The notes beneath the pieces are model-generated. The model saw nothing but the letters and a program-made list of their open reading frames with translations, did no database searches and was not told the origin of the DNA. A DNA stretch of 64,000 nucleotides from Kribbella soli (GTDB lineage: Bacteria > Actinomycetota > Actinomycetes > Propionibacteriales > Kribbellaceae): NCBI RefSeq assembly GCF_004331345.1, contig NZ_SJJZ01000006.1, positions 490,229 through 554,228 of the forward strand. Reading direction: 5' to 3'. Positions 34,434 through 44,463 of this stretch are shown here, piece after piece. Every line of letters begins with the position of its first letter. Position 1 is the first letter of the stretch. The position numbers were made by a program, and so were the translations under genes.

Positions 34434-34492
34434 GTGATCAGTAGATCACGGGTAGTGGAGCACGTCTGCGGGTTACAAACAAGAGCTCGTGT
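34434..34492. promoter_or_regulatory. Two inverted repeats between lipase and TetR genes
   Basis: GTGATC-AGTA-GATCAC (34434-34449) and near-palindrome ACAAGAGCTCGTGT (34479-34492). They lie within 140 bp shared by the divergent lipase and TetR genes and are candidate TetR operators. Confidence 0.45.
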
Positions 34493-34545
34493 TCAAAACA
34501 AGACCTGTCGGTTACAGATCCGCCACTCGGGGTAGTGTCCTGCGC

Positions 34546-35178
34546 ATGGGTCGCACGATACGGGGACTGGACGCCGGACAACGCCGGGCCGAACGACGCG
34601 AGCAGCTGCTGGACGCGGCGCTCAAGTTGTTCGCCGCGAACGGTTACCTGGGTACGTCGATCGAGCAGATCTGCAGTACGGCGTACATCGGGACGAAGAG
34701 TTTCTACGAGCTGTTCACCAGCCGCGAGGAGTGCTACCTGGCGCTGCTCCGGCGGACCTCGGAACGCCTCGAGGAGCGGATGGCCGAGGCCGCCGCGGAG
34801 GCGACCGGGAACGAGCGGCAGGAGGCGCCGCGGCTGCTCGCGATCTTCGTGCATGCACTGGTCGACGATCCGCGCATCACCAAGGTCACGTTCGGCATGG
34901 CGTCCGGCATCTCGGAGTCGGTCGAACGGCAGCGCCGCACCAACCGGCGGTGGGCGGCCGGCTTCCTCATCCAGCTCTGGGACCGGTACGACGGACCGCA
35001 GCCCGAGGAGCAGCGCGCGGCACGGCACAGCGTGGCGATCGGGCTGATCGGCGGCATGTTCGACCTGGTCTCCGACTGGCTGCTGGACGCCGACCTCACC
35101 GCTCCGCGACAGGTCGAGGCACTGATCGACGACCTGACCACCTTCTACATCACGGTACGGCGGGGGCTTGCGACCTGA
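34546..35178 (+). CDS. TetR-family regulator
   Basis: 210 aa; ATG 34546. N-terminal helix-turn-helix (LLDAALKLFAANGYLGTSIEQICSTAYIGTKSFYELF) is clear; the C-terminal helical ligand domain is generic. Divergent from the secreted lipase gene, the most likely target. Confidence 0.85.
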   Translation: MGRTIRGLDAGQRRAERREQLLDAALKLFAANGYLGTSIEQICSTAYIGTKSFYELFTSREECYLALLRRTSERLEERMAEAAAEATGNERQEAPRLLAIFVHALVDDPRITKVTFGMASGISESVERQRRTNRRWAAGFLIQLWDRYDGPQPEEQRAARHSVAIGLIGGMFDLVSDWLLDADLTAPRQVEALIDDLTTFYITVRRGLAT

Positions 35179-35226
35179 GCCGAGACCGCCCACCGCTCCG
35201 CATCCGCCGCCGCTCGTCCGCAGCCG

Positions 35227-36344
35227 TCACTCGAAGACGAGCGTGCGGAGGGCGACATGCCCTTCCTCGTCGATGACGTAGTGGGCGTGGCCCTCGTCGT
35301 CGACCGCGACACCCTCGACCCGGCGGACATCGCCGAAGTGGTGGACCACCTTGCTGCCGACCACCCCACCGGCCTCGGGCGGCAGCTCGAAGCGGATGTG
35401 CTCGGAGTCCGCGCGAGCACCTTCCGGATGGTCCGCGAGTACCGTGGCCGACTTGCCCGACGCGTCGAGGTCCCCGACAACAGCGTCGAACACATCGTCG
35501 CCCCGCGTATCAAGGGCTCGCAGCCCCACCGGCGCCTCCACACTGCCGGCATCGCCAAGGATCCAGACATTGCCGCAACGCGGTACGGCGTCCGGATCGT
35601 CGAACAGCTCGCCGACGTTCTCGAGCTCCACCAGCACCGGGTGTCCGTCGGCCGTCACCGGGTACCGCAGCCCGAGCAAAAGGTTGCCGTTGGCACGGAA
35701 CTCGGCCGCCTCGATGTTGATCGGGTGATCGGTCGCGCGAACCGTCCCGTCCCAGCTCTTGGCCTTCAACTGTCCACGAGCGATCGTCGCCTCGACGTAC
35801 GCCTGCCGTCCGAGCCGCCCGACCGGGAGCAGGTCCACGTCGGCGAGCGCATCGTTGACCGCCCGGTGCAGACCGAACCGGAACCGCACGATCTCCATCG
35901 AGACGGGCCCGTCACCAGCGATCGACTGCTCCGCGACCCGAGCGATCCAGGACCGCTTGGCCGACAGCGGGCCCGCCTTCTTCCCGAACTGCGAGCCGAG
36001 CAGGTAGACGTAGCCGTCGCGGGCGGCACACGCCTCGGCGTCCTCGGTCTTGCCCGCGCTCAGGCCGGCGTCGGCGTGGATCCGCCGAGCCGACCAGCCC
36101 TCATCGAGTGCCGCTCCAACTGAGTGCACGAGTAACGCGAGCGCGTCCTCCGCGGTCGTCTCGTCCAAGACGGTGACGAACGCCCGGTCCCAGCCGTGCC
36201 GCGCCAGCTCGTCAGGCGAGAGGACGCGGCACAGATCGGAGGCTTCGTTCGGTTCCAGGTGCAGATCAGTCGCATGCATACCCGGGAAACGACGGATCCG
36301 GCCGAAGTACTCCCACCGGCCGCCGATTCCCGGGTAATCCCCGA

Positions 36345-36348
<4 letters not shown>
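35227..36348 (-). CDS. DUF3616-like protein of unknown function
   Basis: 373 aa from TTG 36348, which overlaps the PruA stop as TTGA; ATG 36279 is the alternative. Repeated segments such as EAAEFRANGNLLLGLRYPVTADGHPVLVEL and GVAVDDEGHAHYVIDEEGHV resemble blades of a beta-propeller, as in DUF3616. No signal peptide. Apparently cotranscribed with pruA, though a link to proline metabolism is unproven. Confidence 0.6.
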
Positions 36349-37973
<1,625 letters not shown>

Positions 37974-38095
37974 CGTGCAAGCTCCTCTACTGGGTGGGGG
38001 CCGGTGTGGGTGGGCGGCCTGCCCGTTGATGACACAAGCATGGTGCCATGACTCACCACGGGAAACGAACCTGACCACAAATCCGACCACGAGAG

Positions 38096-38641
38096 CTACT
38101 GGTCCGGTCGGGAGGTACCCACCCCACGCCGCACCATGTGCAGCATCCGCTTCACTCGAGCCGGCTCCGCACCGGCCATTCCGGCGGCGACCTGCAGCAG
38201 GTCCATCGGGTCGACGTCCGCCCTCAGCACCCCTGCCCGCTGGGCCCGATCGACGAGCCGCCCGACCGTCTCGGACATCGCCGCATGCCACTCCTCGTGC
38301 AAGCCGGACCGCCGCGCCGACGGCCCGAGGCTGCGAGCCAGATCGCCCTTCTCGGTCACATGGCGGACGAACGCGTCCAGCCAGTCGAACAGCCCGTCGA
38401 GCGGATCATCCACCTCGGGGACCTCACACAGCTCCGCGACTTCCTCGGCGTACACGGCGACGATCAGGTCGTCCCGGGTCGGGAAGTGCCGGTACAGCGT
38501 CGCGTTGCCGATCCGGGCGCGCCGCGCGATCTCGTCCAGCGGCGCCTGGGTGCCGAACTCGGCGAACACCGCCCGTGCGGTGCCGATCAGTTGATCGCGG
38601 TTCCGCCGGGCGTCGGCCCGCAGCGGCTTAACTGGGGACAT
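38096..38641 (-). CDS. TetR-family regulator (divergent from SnoaL-like gene)
   Basis: 181 aa. Helix-turn-helix APLDEIARRARIGNATLYRHFPTRDDLI is diagnostic. Its start codon lies inside one of two 22-bp imperfect palindromes in the 49-bp gap to the SnoaL-like gene, so it is probably autorepressed and controls that gene. No ribosome binding site is obvious upstream of the ATG. Confidence 0.88.
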   Translation of the reverse strand: MSPVKPLRADARRNRDQLIGTARAVFAEFGTQAPLDEIARRARIGNATLYRHFPTRDDLIVAVYAEEVAELCEVPEVDDPLDGLFDWLDAFVRHVTEKGDLARSLGPSARRSGLHEEWHAAMSETVGRLVDRAQRAGVLRADVDPMDLLQVAAGMAGAEPARVKRMLHMVRRGVGTSRPDQ

Positions 38642-38681
38642 CCCTGGTTACACTAGCACTAATCGGGGACTTCCCCAGTTA
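38629..38681. promoter_or_regulatory. Two 22-bp TetR operators
   Basis: 38629-38650 (TAACTGGGGA ... TCCCTGGTTA) and 38660-38681 (TAATCGGGGA ... TCCCCAGTTA) share the pattern TAA-N2-GGGA/TCCC-N2-TTA. Centres are 31 bp apart, three helical turns. The first includes the TetR start codon; the second lies 10 bp before the SnoaL ATG. Confidence 0.7.
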
Positions 38682-38690
38682 GGAGCAACT

Positions 38691-39080
38691 ATGGACGCGG
38701 CCGACCGGATCGCCATTACCGATCTGATCAATCTGCACGGGCATCTCGTCGACAGCGGGGAGCGGCACGACAGGTTGTTCACGCCGGACGTGGAGTACGA
38801 CGTGTCGGATCTCGGCGGTGGCGTGATCGCCGGGCGGGCGGCGCTGTGGGACGCGGGGCTGGCACTGGGCGAGAACAATCCGGTGGGGCATCACGTGACC
38901 AACATCGTGCTGACCGAGGTCGGGCCCGACGAGGTCACCGCTCGGTCCAAAGCCATCGGGATCATGGCCGACGGGACTTGCGCCAGCCTCGTCTACGAGG
39001 ATGTCGTCGTGCGGACGCCGGACGGCTGGCTCATCCGCCGGCGGAAGGTGATTCCGAGGCGCCGGCCCTTGGGGCGGTAG
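38691..39080 (+). CDS. SnoaL-like (NTF2-fold) protein
   Basis: 129 aa, the size of a single NTF2-like domain: AADRIAITDLINLHGHLVDSG start, LFTPDVEYDVSDLGGG, HHVTNIVL, and WLIRRRKVIPRR end. AGGAG lies upstream of the ATG. Such folds act as small-molecule isomerases, dehydratases or binding proteins. Likely under control of the divergent TetR. Confidence 0.78.
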   Translation: MDAADRIAITDLINLHGHLVDSGERHDRLFTPDVEYDVSDLGGGVIAGRAALWDAGLALGENNPVGHHVTNIVLTEVGPDEVTARSKAIGIMADGTCASLVYEDVVVRTPDGWLIRRRKVIPRRRPLGR

Positions 39081-39082
39081 GG

Positions 39083-39565
39083 CTAGCGGCGCCAGGGCAT
39101 GTGCTGGAGGGCCCAGGTGTTGCCGTCCGGGTCCTTGAACCAGGCGTAGAACACGCCGCCGAGATCCTCGGTCCCGCTGACCTCGACGCCGCGGCCGATC
39201 AGCTCCTCGCGGGCCGCCTCGATGTCCTTCACGACCAGGTGCAGGGAACGCAAGCTGCCCGGCTGCATCTCGACCGTCGGCACGCCCTGGATCAGGGCGA
39301 TCGAGCAGTACGAGCCCGGCGGCGTGAGCTGAACGATGCGCACGCCGTCGGCCGGCCGTACGTCGACATCGGCGTGGAAGCCGCACTGGTCGACGTAGAA
39401 CTGTTTCGCCCGGTCGATGTCGGACACCGGCACCGGGATCAGCTCCAGCAGGAACGCCCCCGGCTTCACCACCACGTCGTTCGGATCGACCGGGATCTCC
39501 GAGATGTCCTTCGGGACTTCTGTTCGCTCGGCTCTACCCTTTGTTCGCTCGCTGCGCTCGCTCAT
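39083..39565 (-). CDS. VOC/glyoxalase-fold protein
   Basis: 160 aa; ATG overlaps the Ku stop (ATGA). The first 20 residues are low complexity (SERSERTKGRAERT), encoded by a GAGCGAAC-type repeat. The remainder is one vicinal-oxygen-chelate domain (PVSDIDRAKQFYVDQCGF ... FYAWFKDPDGNTWALQ). Role may be lactone/antibiotic binding or isomerisation; unknown. Confidence 0.8.
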   Translation of the reverse strand: MSERSERTKGRAERTEVPKDISEIPVDPNDVVVKPGAFLLELIPVPVSDIDRAKQFYVDQCGFHADVDVRPADGVRIVQLTPPGSYCSIALIQGVPTVEMQPGSLRSLHLVVKDIEAAREELIGRGVEVSGTEDLGGVFYAWFKDPDGNTWALQHMPWRR

Positions 39566-40494
39566 GCGGACTTCTTCGTAGCCTTCTTGGCGGCCTTCTT
39601 CGCCGGGGCCTTCTTGGCGGCAGCCGCCTTCTTGGCCGGTGCCTTCTTCGCCGCGGCCTTCTTCGCGGGTGCCTTCTTGGCCTCGGCCTCGCCGGACCCG
39701 CCGCCCGCGCGGCGCGCCTTCGCAGCCTCGACCGAGGCGCGCAGCGCGGCCACCAGGTCGACGACCTCGGCGCCCTCTGTCTCCTCTTCCTCGGACTCCG
39801 GCAGCGGCACACCCTCGGCCTTCGCCTGGACGACCTTCTCCAGCGCCTGGCGGTACTCGTCGTGGTACTGGCCCGGGTCGAACTCACCGCGCAGCGTGTC
39901 GATGTACGACGACGCCATCGCCTTCTCCTGGGACCGGATCTCCACGTCCTCCGGCGGCGCCGCGAACGACTTGTCCCGGACCTCGTCCGGCCACAGCATC
40001 ACCTGCAGCACCAGGACGTCGTCGACCGTCCGGAGCAGCCCGAGGCTCTCGCGGGACCGCAGCGCGACCTTGACCAGCGCATACAGCTCGGACCCGTCGA
40101 GCGCGTCCCGGAGCAGCACGTACGGCTTGGCACCAGGTCCGCCGTCGGCCGCCAGGTAGTAGGACTTCCCCAGGTACAGCGGGTCGACCTGGTCGGCCGG
40201 CACGAACTCCAGCACGTCGATGACCTTCTTGCTGGACAGCGGCAGGTCGGCGAAGTCGTCCGAGTCCAGCACCACCATCCGGCCGTCCGGCATCTCGTAG
40301 CCCTTGCCGATGTCGGAGTACGGCACCTCTTCGCCGTCGATCGAGCAGATCCGCTTGTACTTGATCCGGCCCCCGTCGGCGACGTGCACCTGACGGAACG
40401 AGATGTCCTTCTCCTCGGTCGCGGAGAACACCTTGATCGGGATCGTCACCATCCCGAACGAGATGGCCCCCTTCCAGATAGCCTGCATCGCCAT
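39562..40494 (-). CDS. ku: Ku protein, non-homologous end joining
   Basis: 310 aa; ATG 40494 with AGGGAG upstream. MQAIWKGAISFGMVTIPIKVFSATEEKDISFRQVH is the hallmark start of bacterial Ku; the beta-barrel core runs to about 255. The C-terminal tail (about 280-310) is made of KKAPAKKAA-type repeats, known in actinobacterial Ku to bind DNA. It threads on double-strand ends and recruits LigD, which is not in this window. Part of an operon with upstream WS/DGAT and DUF6912-like genes and the downstream VOC gene. Confidence 0.95.
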   Translation of the reverse strand: MAMQAIWKGAISFGMVTIPIKVFSATEEKDISFRQVHVADGGRIKYKRICSIDGEEVPYSDIGKGYEMPDGRMVVLDSDDFADLPLSSKKVIDVLEFVPADQVDPLYLGKSYYLAADGGPGAKPYVLLRDALDGSELYALVKVALRSRESLGLLRTVDDVLVLQVMLWPDEVRDKSFAAPPEDVEIRSQEKAMASSYIDTLRGEFDPGQYHDEYRQALEKVVQAKAEGVPLPESEEEETEGAEVVDLVAALRASVEAAKARRAGGGSGEAEAKKAPAKKAAAKKAPAKKAAAAKKAPAKKAAKKATKKSA

Positions 40495-40501
40495 CAGCTC
40501 C

Positions 40502-41026
40502 CTAAGTGCGCTGTCCGCCGCGCGGCCCCTCCGCCGCGAGCAGATCGGGGATCTCCTGTGTCGCGTACCACAACAGGTCTTCACCCTCGCACGAATCGAG
40601 GGCGAACACAGCGTTGTCATCACCGCTCTGGGCTGCGTCCCAGAGTTCCACGGCCTTGCCGATCACCGTGGTCGCCTGCGCCGCGTCGAGGTGCACAGAC
40701 GCCACCGACCGCCACGGAATCACCACGTGCAGCTCCAGCCGGGCGTCACCGAGCTCCACGGACCCGTCGGCCGGCGGTACGGCGCTGACCTCGGCCGCGA
40801 TCACCACCCGTCTCCGTGCGGTGCCCGGATCGGCGGCCAGCAGTCCGACCGAGGCGCGGGCCGCCTGCGCCATCGCGGCGTACTCCAGCTCCTCGTCGTC
40901 GCCTTCGACGTACCACTCGCGCAGTGCCGGTGTCACGCCGTACGCCGTCAGCGGCGCCGGGCCGACCTCGCCGGCGTTGCACGCCGCGCTCAGCAAGTGG
41001 AGCGTGGATGGGACGTAGACCCTCAT
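40502..41026 (-). CDS. DUF6912-like conserved protein
   Basis: 174 aa. MRVYVPSTLHLLSAACNAGEVG and LTAYGVTPALREWYVEGDDEELEYAAMAQAARASVGLL match a conserved actinobacterial family without known function. Start overlaps the WS/DGAT stop (ATGA); the Ku gene follows after 7 bp. Cytoplasmic. Co-expression with Ku may be only positional. Confidence 0.75.
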   Translation of the reverse strand: MRVYVPSTLHLLSAACNAGEVGPAPLTAYGVTPALREWYVEGDDEELEYAAMAQAARASVGLLAADPGTARRRVVIAAEVSAVPPADGSVELGDARLELHVVIPWRSVASVHLDAAQATTVIGKAVELWDAAQSGDDNAVFALDSCEGEDLLWYATQEIPDLLAAEGPRGGQRT

Positions 41027-42480
41027 GAGCCCGCCTTCTTGGTCTGTTTCTTCCGGCCCCGGGAAGCCCGGTTCCGGCTGCCCCTGGTGGTGTCCAGCAA
41101 CTCGTCCAGCGCATCGGTCACACATTGGGCGAAAACAGCGAGGTCCGGCATGGCCGTGCGGTCCGCGTTCAGACCGTAGTACACCTTCCCGTCGTACGAC
41201 GTGACGCCGACGGACAGGCCCTGACCGGGCATCAACGGAACCACCGGGTACGACGCGAGCATCGGGGCACCCTGCGCGTACAGCGGGAACTGCGGACCCG
41301 GCACGTTGGTGATCACCACGTCGTCGATCGGCCGGACCGTGGTGGTCGCGACCCGCGCGGCGAGCGCGTGCAGCGTGGTCGGGGCGAACCCGGCGATCCC
41401 GACCAGCGAGCGGGCGCTGACCGCGCGGCCGGTGTCCTTGTGCACCTTGGTCTGGTACGAGATCTGGTGCAGCCGCATGACCGGGGAGTTCTCGCCGACC
41501 GGCAGGCTCACGCTCGAGGCGATCACCCGGGAGCCGAGCGAGGTGGGCTCGTCGTCCTCGTCGTCGCGGATGCTGACCGGGACCACGGCCCGCACGCTCC
41601 GCGTCGGCCCGACGCCCTCGCCACGGGTCATCATCCAGGCCCGGAACGCGCCCGCGACCACGGCGAGGATCACGTCGTTGACCGTGCCGCCGTGCGCCGC
41701 GCGGACGGTCCGGTAGTCCTCCAGGTCGGTCTGCACGGTGGTGAACCGCCGCTGACCCGACGTCTTCACATGCAGTGAGCTCTCCTGCGCGTGCCGCTGC
41801 GCGACCAGCGAGCCGACCACGCCGCCGAGCACCTCGCGGACCGAGGTGGAGCCGGTCAGGCTGGCCATCTCGGCACGGGCCAGCTCCAGGACCGCGCTCG
41901 GATGCTTGGAGGCGTCGGCGAACACCCCGGCGAGCAGCTCCAGCGCGGACGGCGGGTGCTCCGGCTGCCAGGTGTCCGTCGGCGTGTCCTTGGGGTGCGC
42001 CGTCGAGTCCAGCACCACCTGGCCGATGTCGACCGTGCTGTTGCCGTCGACAAGCGCCTGATGGGACTTCGCGATGATCGCGAACCGGTCGCCTTGGAGG
42101 CCCTCGACGAGGTACATCTCCCACAACGGGCGGGCCCGGTCGAGCCGCCGGGACATGATCCTGGCGACCAGCTCGAGCAGCTGCGCGTGCGTGCCGGGCC
42201 GCGGCAGGGCGGAGCGGCGGACATGGAAGGTGATGTCGAACTCTTCGTCGTCCACCCACACCGGCCCGGCGAACCGGCCGGGCACGTGCTGGACCCGCTG
42301 CCGGTACTTCGGCACGAACGTGATCCGGTCCCGGATCAGCGCCACCAGACTCTCGTAGTCGAACCCCTCGTCACCGTGCACCGGCGGCTCGAAGATGTCG
42401 ACCGTCCCGACGTGCATCGGGGTGGCCGGCGACTCGGCCTTGAGAAAGGTGAGGTCGAGCGACGTCAACCGGTCGGGCAC
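41023..42480 (-). CDS. WS/DGAT-family acyltransferase with altered active-site motif
   Basis: 485 aa from GTG 42480 (VPDRLTSLDLTFL), which matches the usual family start; AAGGTGA lies upstream. Domain order fits wax-ester synthase/diacylglycerol acyltransferases, with the late NVPGPQFPLY block. The catalytic HHxxxDG motif reads H140-Q141-A-L-V-D145-G146: the second His is Gln. That His is thought to be the general base, so activity may be low or changed. C-terminus is Lys/Arg-rich. First gene of the DUF6912/Ku/VOC operon. Confidence 0.85.
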   Translation of the reverse strand: MPDRLTSLDLTFLKAESPATPMHVGTVDIFEPPVHGDEGFDYESLVALIRDRITFVPKYRQRVQHVPGRFAGPVWVDDEEFDITFHVRRSALPRPGTHAQLLELVARIMSRRLDRARPLWEMYLVEGLQGDRFAIIAKSHQALVDGNSTVDIGQVVLDSTAHPKDTPTDTWQPEHPPSALELLAGVFADASKHPSAVLELARAEMASLTGSTSVREVLGGVVGSLVAQRHAQESSLHVKTSGQRRFTTVQTDLEDYRTVRAAHGGTVNDVILAVVAGAFRAWMMTRGEGVGPTRSVRAVVPVSIRDDEDDEPTSLGSRVIASSVSLPVGENSPVMRLHQISYQTKVHKDTGRAVSARSLVGIAGFAPTTLHALAARVATTTVRPIDDVVITNVPGPQFPLYAQGAPMLASYPVVPLMPGQGLSVGVTSYDGKVYYGLNADRTAMPDLAVFAQCVTDALDELLDTTRGSRNRASRGRKKQTKKAGS

Positions 42481-42649
42481 CGCGGTCACCTTCCTCTCAG
42501 TTCGACGGAATCTCACCCTAGCTGCCCCTGCCGACAGTGGGCTGCGACACTGGCCGTACGGGAACACTGAGCTATTCGTGTTCGTCAGGCAAGAGGGTGC
42601 GTCTCGCACCTGGATATGTCACATGACCCCTTGAAAGGCTCCTGGACCG

Positions 42650-43135
42650 ATGCGTTCGACGCTCACTCGCGGTGCCGCCACCGCTCTTCTGCCCGCCCTC
42701 GGCATGCTGGTCCTGGCCGGCTGCGGCGGCGACGACACCGGCGGCACCACCTCCCCCTCGCCGAGCGCCCCGGCCAGTTCGCCGACGTCGACCCTCCCCA
42801 CCAACACCCCGACCCCGGGCAAGCCGAACACGAGCTCGCCGTCGAACACCGCCGACCCGTCCGGTGAGCAGGCGGACGTCACCGTCGACGTCACCGTTGC
42901 CAACGGCAAGGTCAACCCGAGCGGCGCGACGATCAGGGTGAAGGCCGGCCAGACCGTGCTGGTGAAGGCGGTCAGCGACACCGCCGAGGAGCTGCACATC
43001 CACGGGTACGACAAGGAACTGGAGCTCGCCCCGGGCAAGCCCGCCTCGGTCAAGTTCACCGCGAACATGAAGGGCACCTTCGAGGTCGAGACCCACAAGA
43101 GCGGCAAGCTCGTCGCCAAACTCGTTGTCTCGTGA
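42650..43135 (+). CDS. Cupredoxin-like lipoprotein
   Basis: 161 aa. Lipobox LVLAGC with C25; a Ser/Pro/Thr-rich linker to about 75; then a cupredoxin-fold domain (VTVANGKVNPSGATIRVKAGQTVLVKAVSDTAEELHIHGY). H116, H118, M140 and H149 are possible metal ligands, but the blue-copper Cys is missing. Tethered to the outer face of the membrane. Overlaps the next gene by GTGA, so a working pair is likely. Confidence 0.75.
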   Translation: MRSTLTRGAATALLPALGMLVLAGCGGDDTGGTTSPSPSAPASSPTSTLPTNTPTPGKPNTSSPSNTADPSGEQADVTVDVTVANGKVNPSGATIRVKAGQTVLVKAVSDTAEELHIHGYDKELELAPGKPASVKFTANMKGTFEVETHKSGKLVAKLVVS

Positions 43136-44463
43136 CCGTCCCGCTCCTGCTGCCGCTGCACGGGATCGGTGGTCGCCAGGACCTGCCGGTTCCGTTCGGG
43201 CTGGCCGTCGGTGGGGCCGCGGTCGCGGTCGCGTTGTCGTTCGTCGTACTCGGGCTGGCCTGGCGTAGTCCGAAGTACCGCGGCAACGCATCCGGCGTAC
43301 CGTTGCCGACCGCAATCACCCGGACGGTCGACGCCGGCTGGTTCCGGTGGATCGTCCGGCTGCTCGGGCTGGCGACCTTCCTGTACGCGATGGTGTCGCT
43401 GGTCTTCGGTGTCGACCGGCTGACGAACCCGATCTTCGGCTTCATCTACATCCTGGTCTGGGTCGGGCTGGTGCCGATCTCACTGGTATTCGGCCCGGTC
43501 TGGCGGACGCTGAACCCGCTGCGTACCCTCCACCTGCTGCTGTCGAAGCTGCTCCGCCAGCCGCCGTCCAAGGGTCTGCTCGAGCTTCCGGCCTGGGTGG
43601 GTCTGTGGCCGGCCGCGCTGGGCATCTTCGCGTTCACCTGGCTGGAGCTGGTCGCGCCGGACCGGGCCACGATCCCGGTACTGCAGGCGTGGATCGCGCT
43701 GTACATCGTGATCACGATGTTCGGAGCGGTCCTGTTCGGGGACCGCTGGTTCGCGCAGGGCGATCCGTTCGAGGCCTACGCGACCTTGATGTCGCGCCTG
43801 TCGCCGTGGGGTCGCCGTACCGACGGACTGCTCGTGGTCCGCCGGCCGCTGGAGAACCTCGACGGCCTTCGCGTGCAGCCCGGCCTGGTAGGGATGGTGG
43901 CGGCGCTGCTCGGCTCCACGGCGTACGACGGGTTCTCGAACTCGTCCGCGTGGATCGGCTGGGCGCAGAACCAGGACATCTCGATGACGTGGCTCGGCAC
44001 CGGCGCGCTGATCGTCTTCATCCTGTTCGTGCTGGTCACGTACTCCGGCGCGACGATCCTGGCCGGCCGGCTCTCCGACAGCTCGCGGACCTCGCTACCA
44101 GGCCTGTTCGCGCACTCCGTCGTACCGATCGCCTTGGGGTACGTCGTCGCGCACTACCTGACCCTGTTCATCCTGGAGGGTCAGCGGACGCTGATCTACC
44201 TGAGCGACCCGCTGAGCAACGGCGCCAACATCTTCGGCACCGGCCTCCTCGCGGTGAACACCAGCATCACCAACCACAGCACGGCGATCTCGGTCATCCA
44301 GGTCCTCGCGGTGGTCTGCGGTCACCTGCTCGGAGTCACCTCGGCCCACGACCGCGCGGTCGCTCTGTTCCCGCGTGCGAAGGCCCTGGCCGGCCAGCTC
44401 CCGCTGCTGGTCGTCATGGTCGGCTACACCTGCGGCGGCCTGCTCCTGTTGTTCTCGTCCTGA
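43132..44463 (+). CDS. Multi-pass membrane protein, partner of cupredoxin-like lipoprotein
   Basis: 443 aa, about 10-11 predicted helices. LPLHGIGGRQDLPVPFG near the start and GLVPISLVFGPVWRTLNPLRTLH are conserved in an actinobacterial family often labelled fenitrothion hydrolase, a name I would not take as function. HxxxT and several conserved His/Asp in helices could bind metal. Translationally coupled to the cupredoxin-like gene and to the nucleotidyltransferase gene (TGATG). Confidence 0.7.
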   Translation: MTVPLLLPLHGIGGRQDLPVPFGLAVGGAAVAVALSFVVLGLAWRSPKYRGNASGVPLPTAITRTVDAGWFRWIVRLLGLATFLYAMVSLVFGVDRLTNPIFGFIYILVWVGLVPISLVFGPVWRTLNPLRTLHLLLSKLLRQPPSKGLLELPAWVGLWPAALGIFAFTWLELVAPDRATIPVLQAWIALYIVITMFGAVLFGDRWFAQGDPFEAYATLMSRLSPWGRRTDGLLVVRRPLENLDGLRVQPGLVGMVAALLGSTAYDGFSNSSAWIGWAQNQDISMTWLGTGALIVFILFVLVTYSGATILAGRLSDSSRTSLPGLFAHSVVPIALGYVVAHYLTLFILEGQRTLIYLSDPLSNGANIFGTGLLAVNTSITNHSTAISVIQVLAVVCGHLLGVTSAHDRAVALFPRAKALAGQLPLLVVMVGYTCGGLLLLFSS

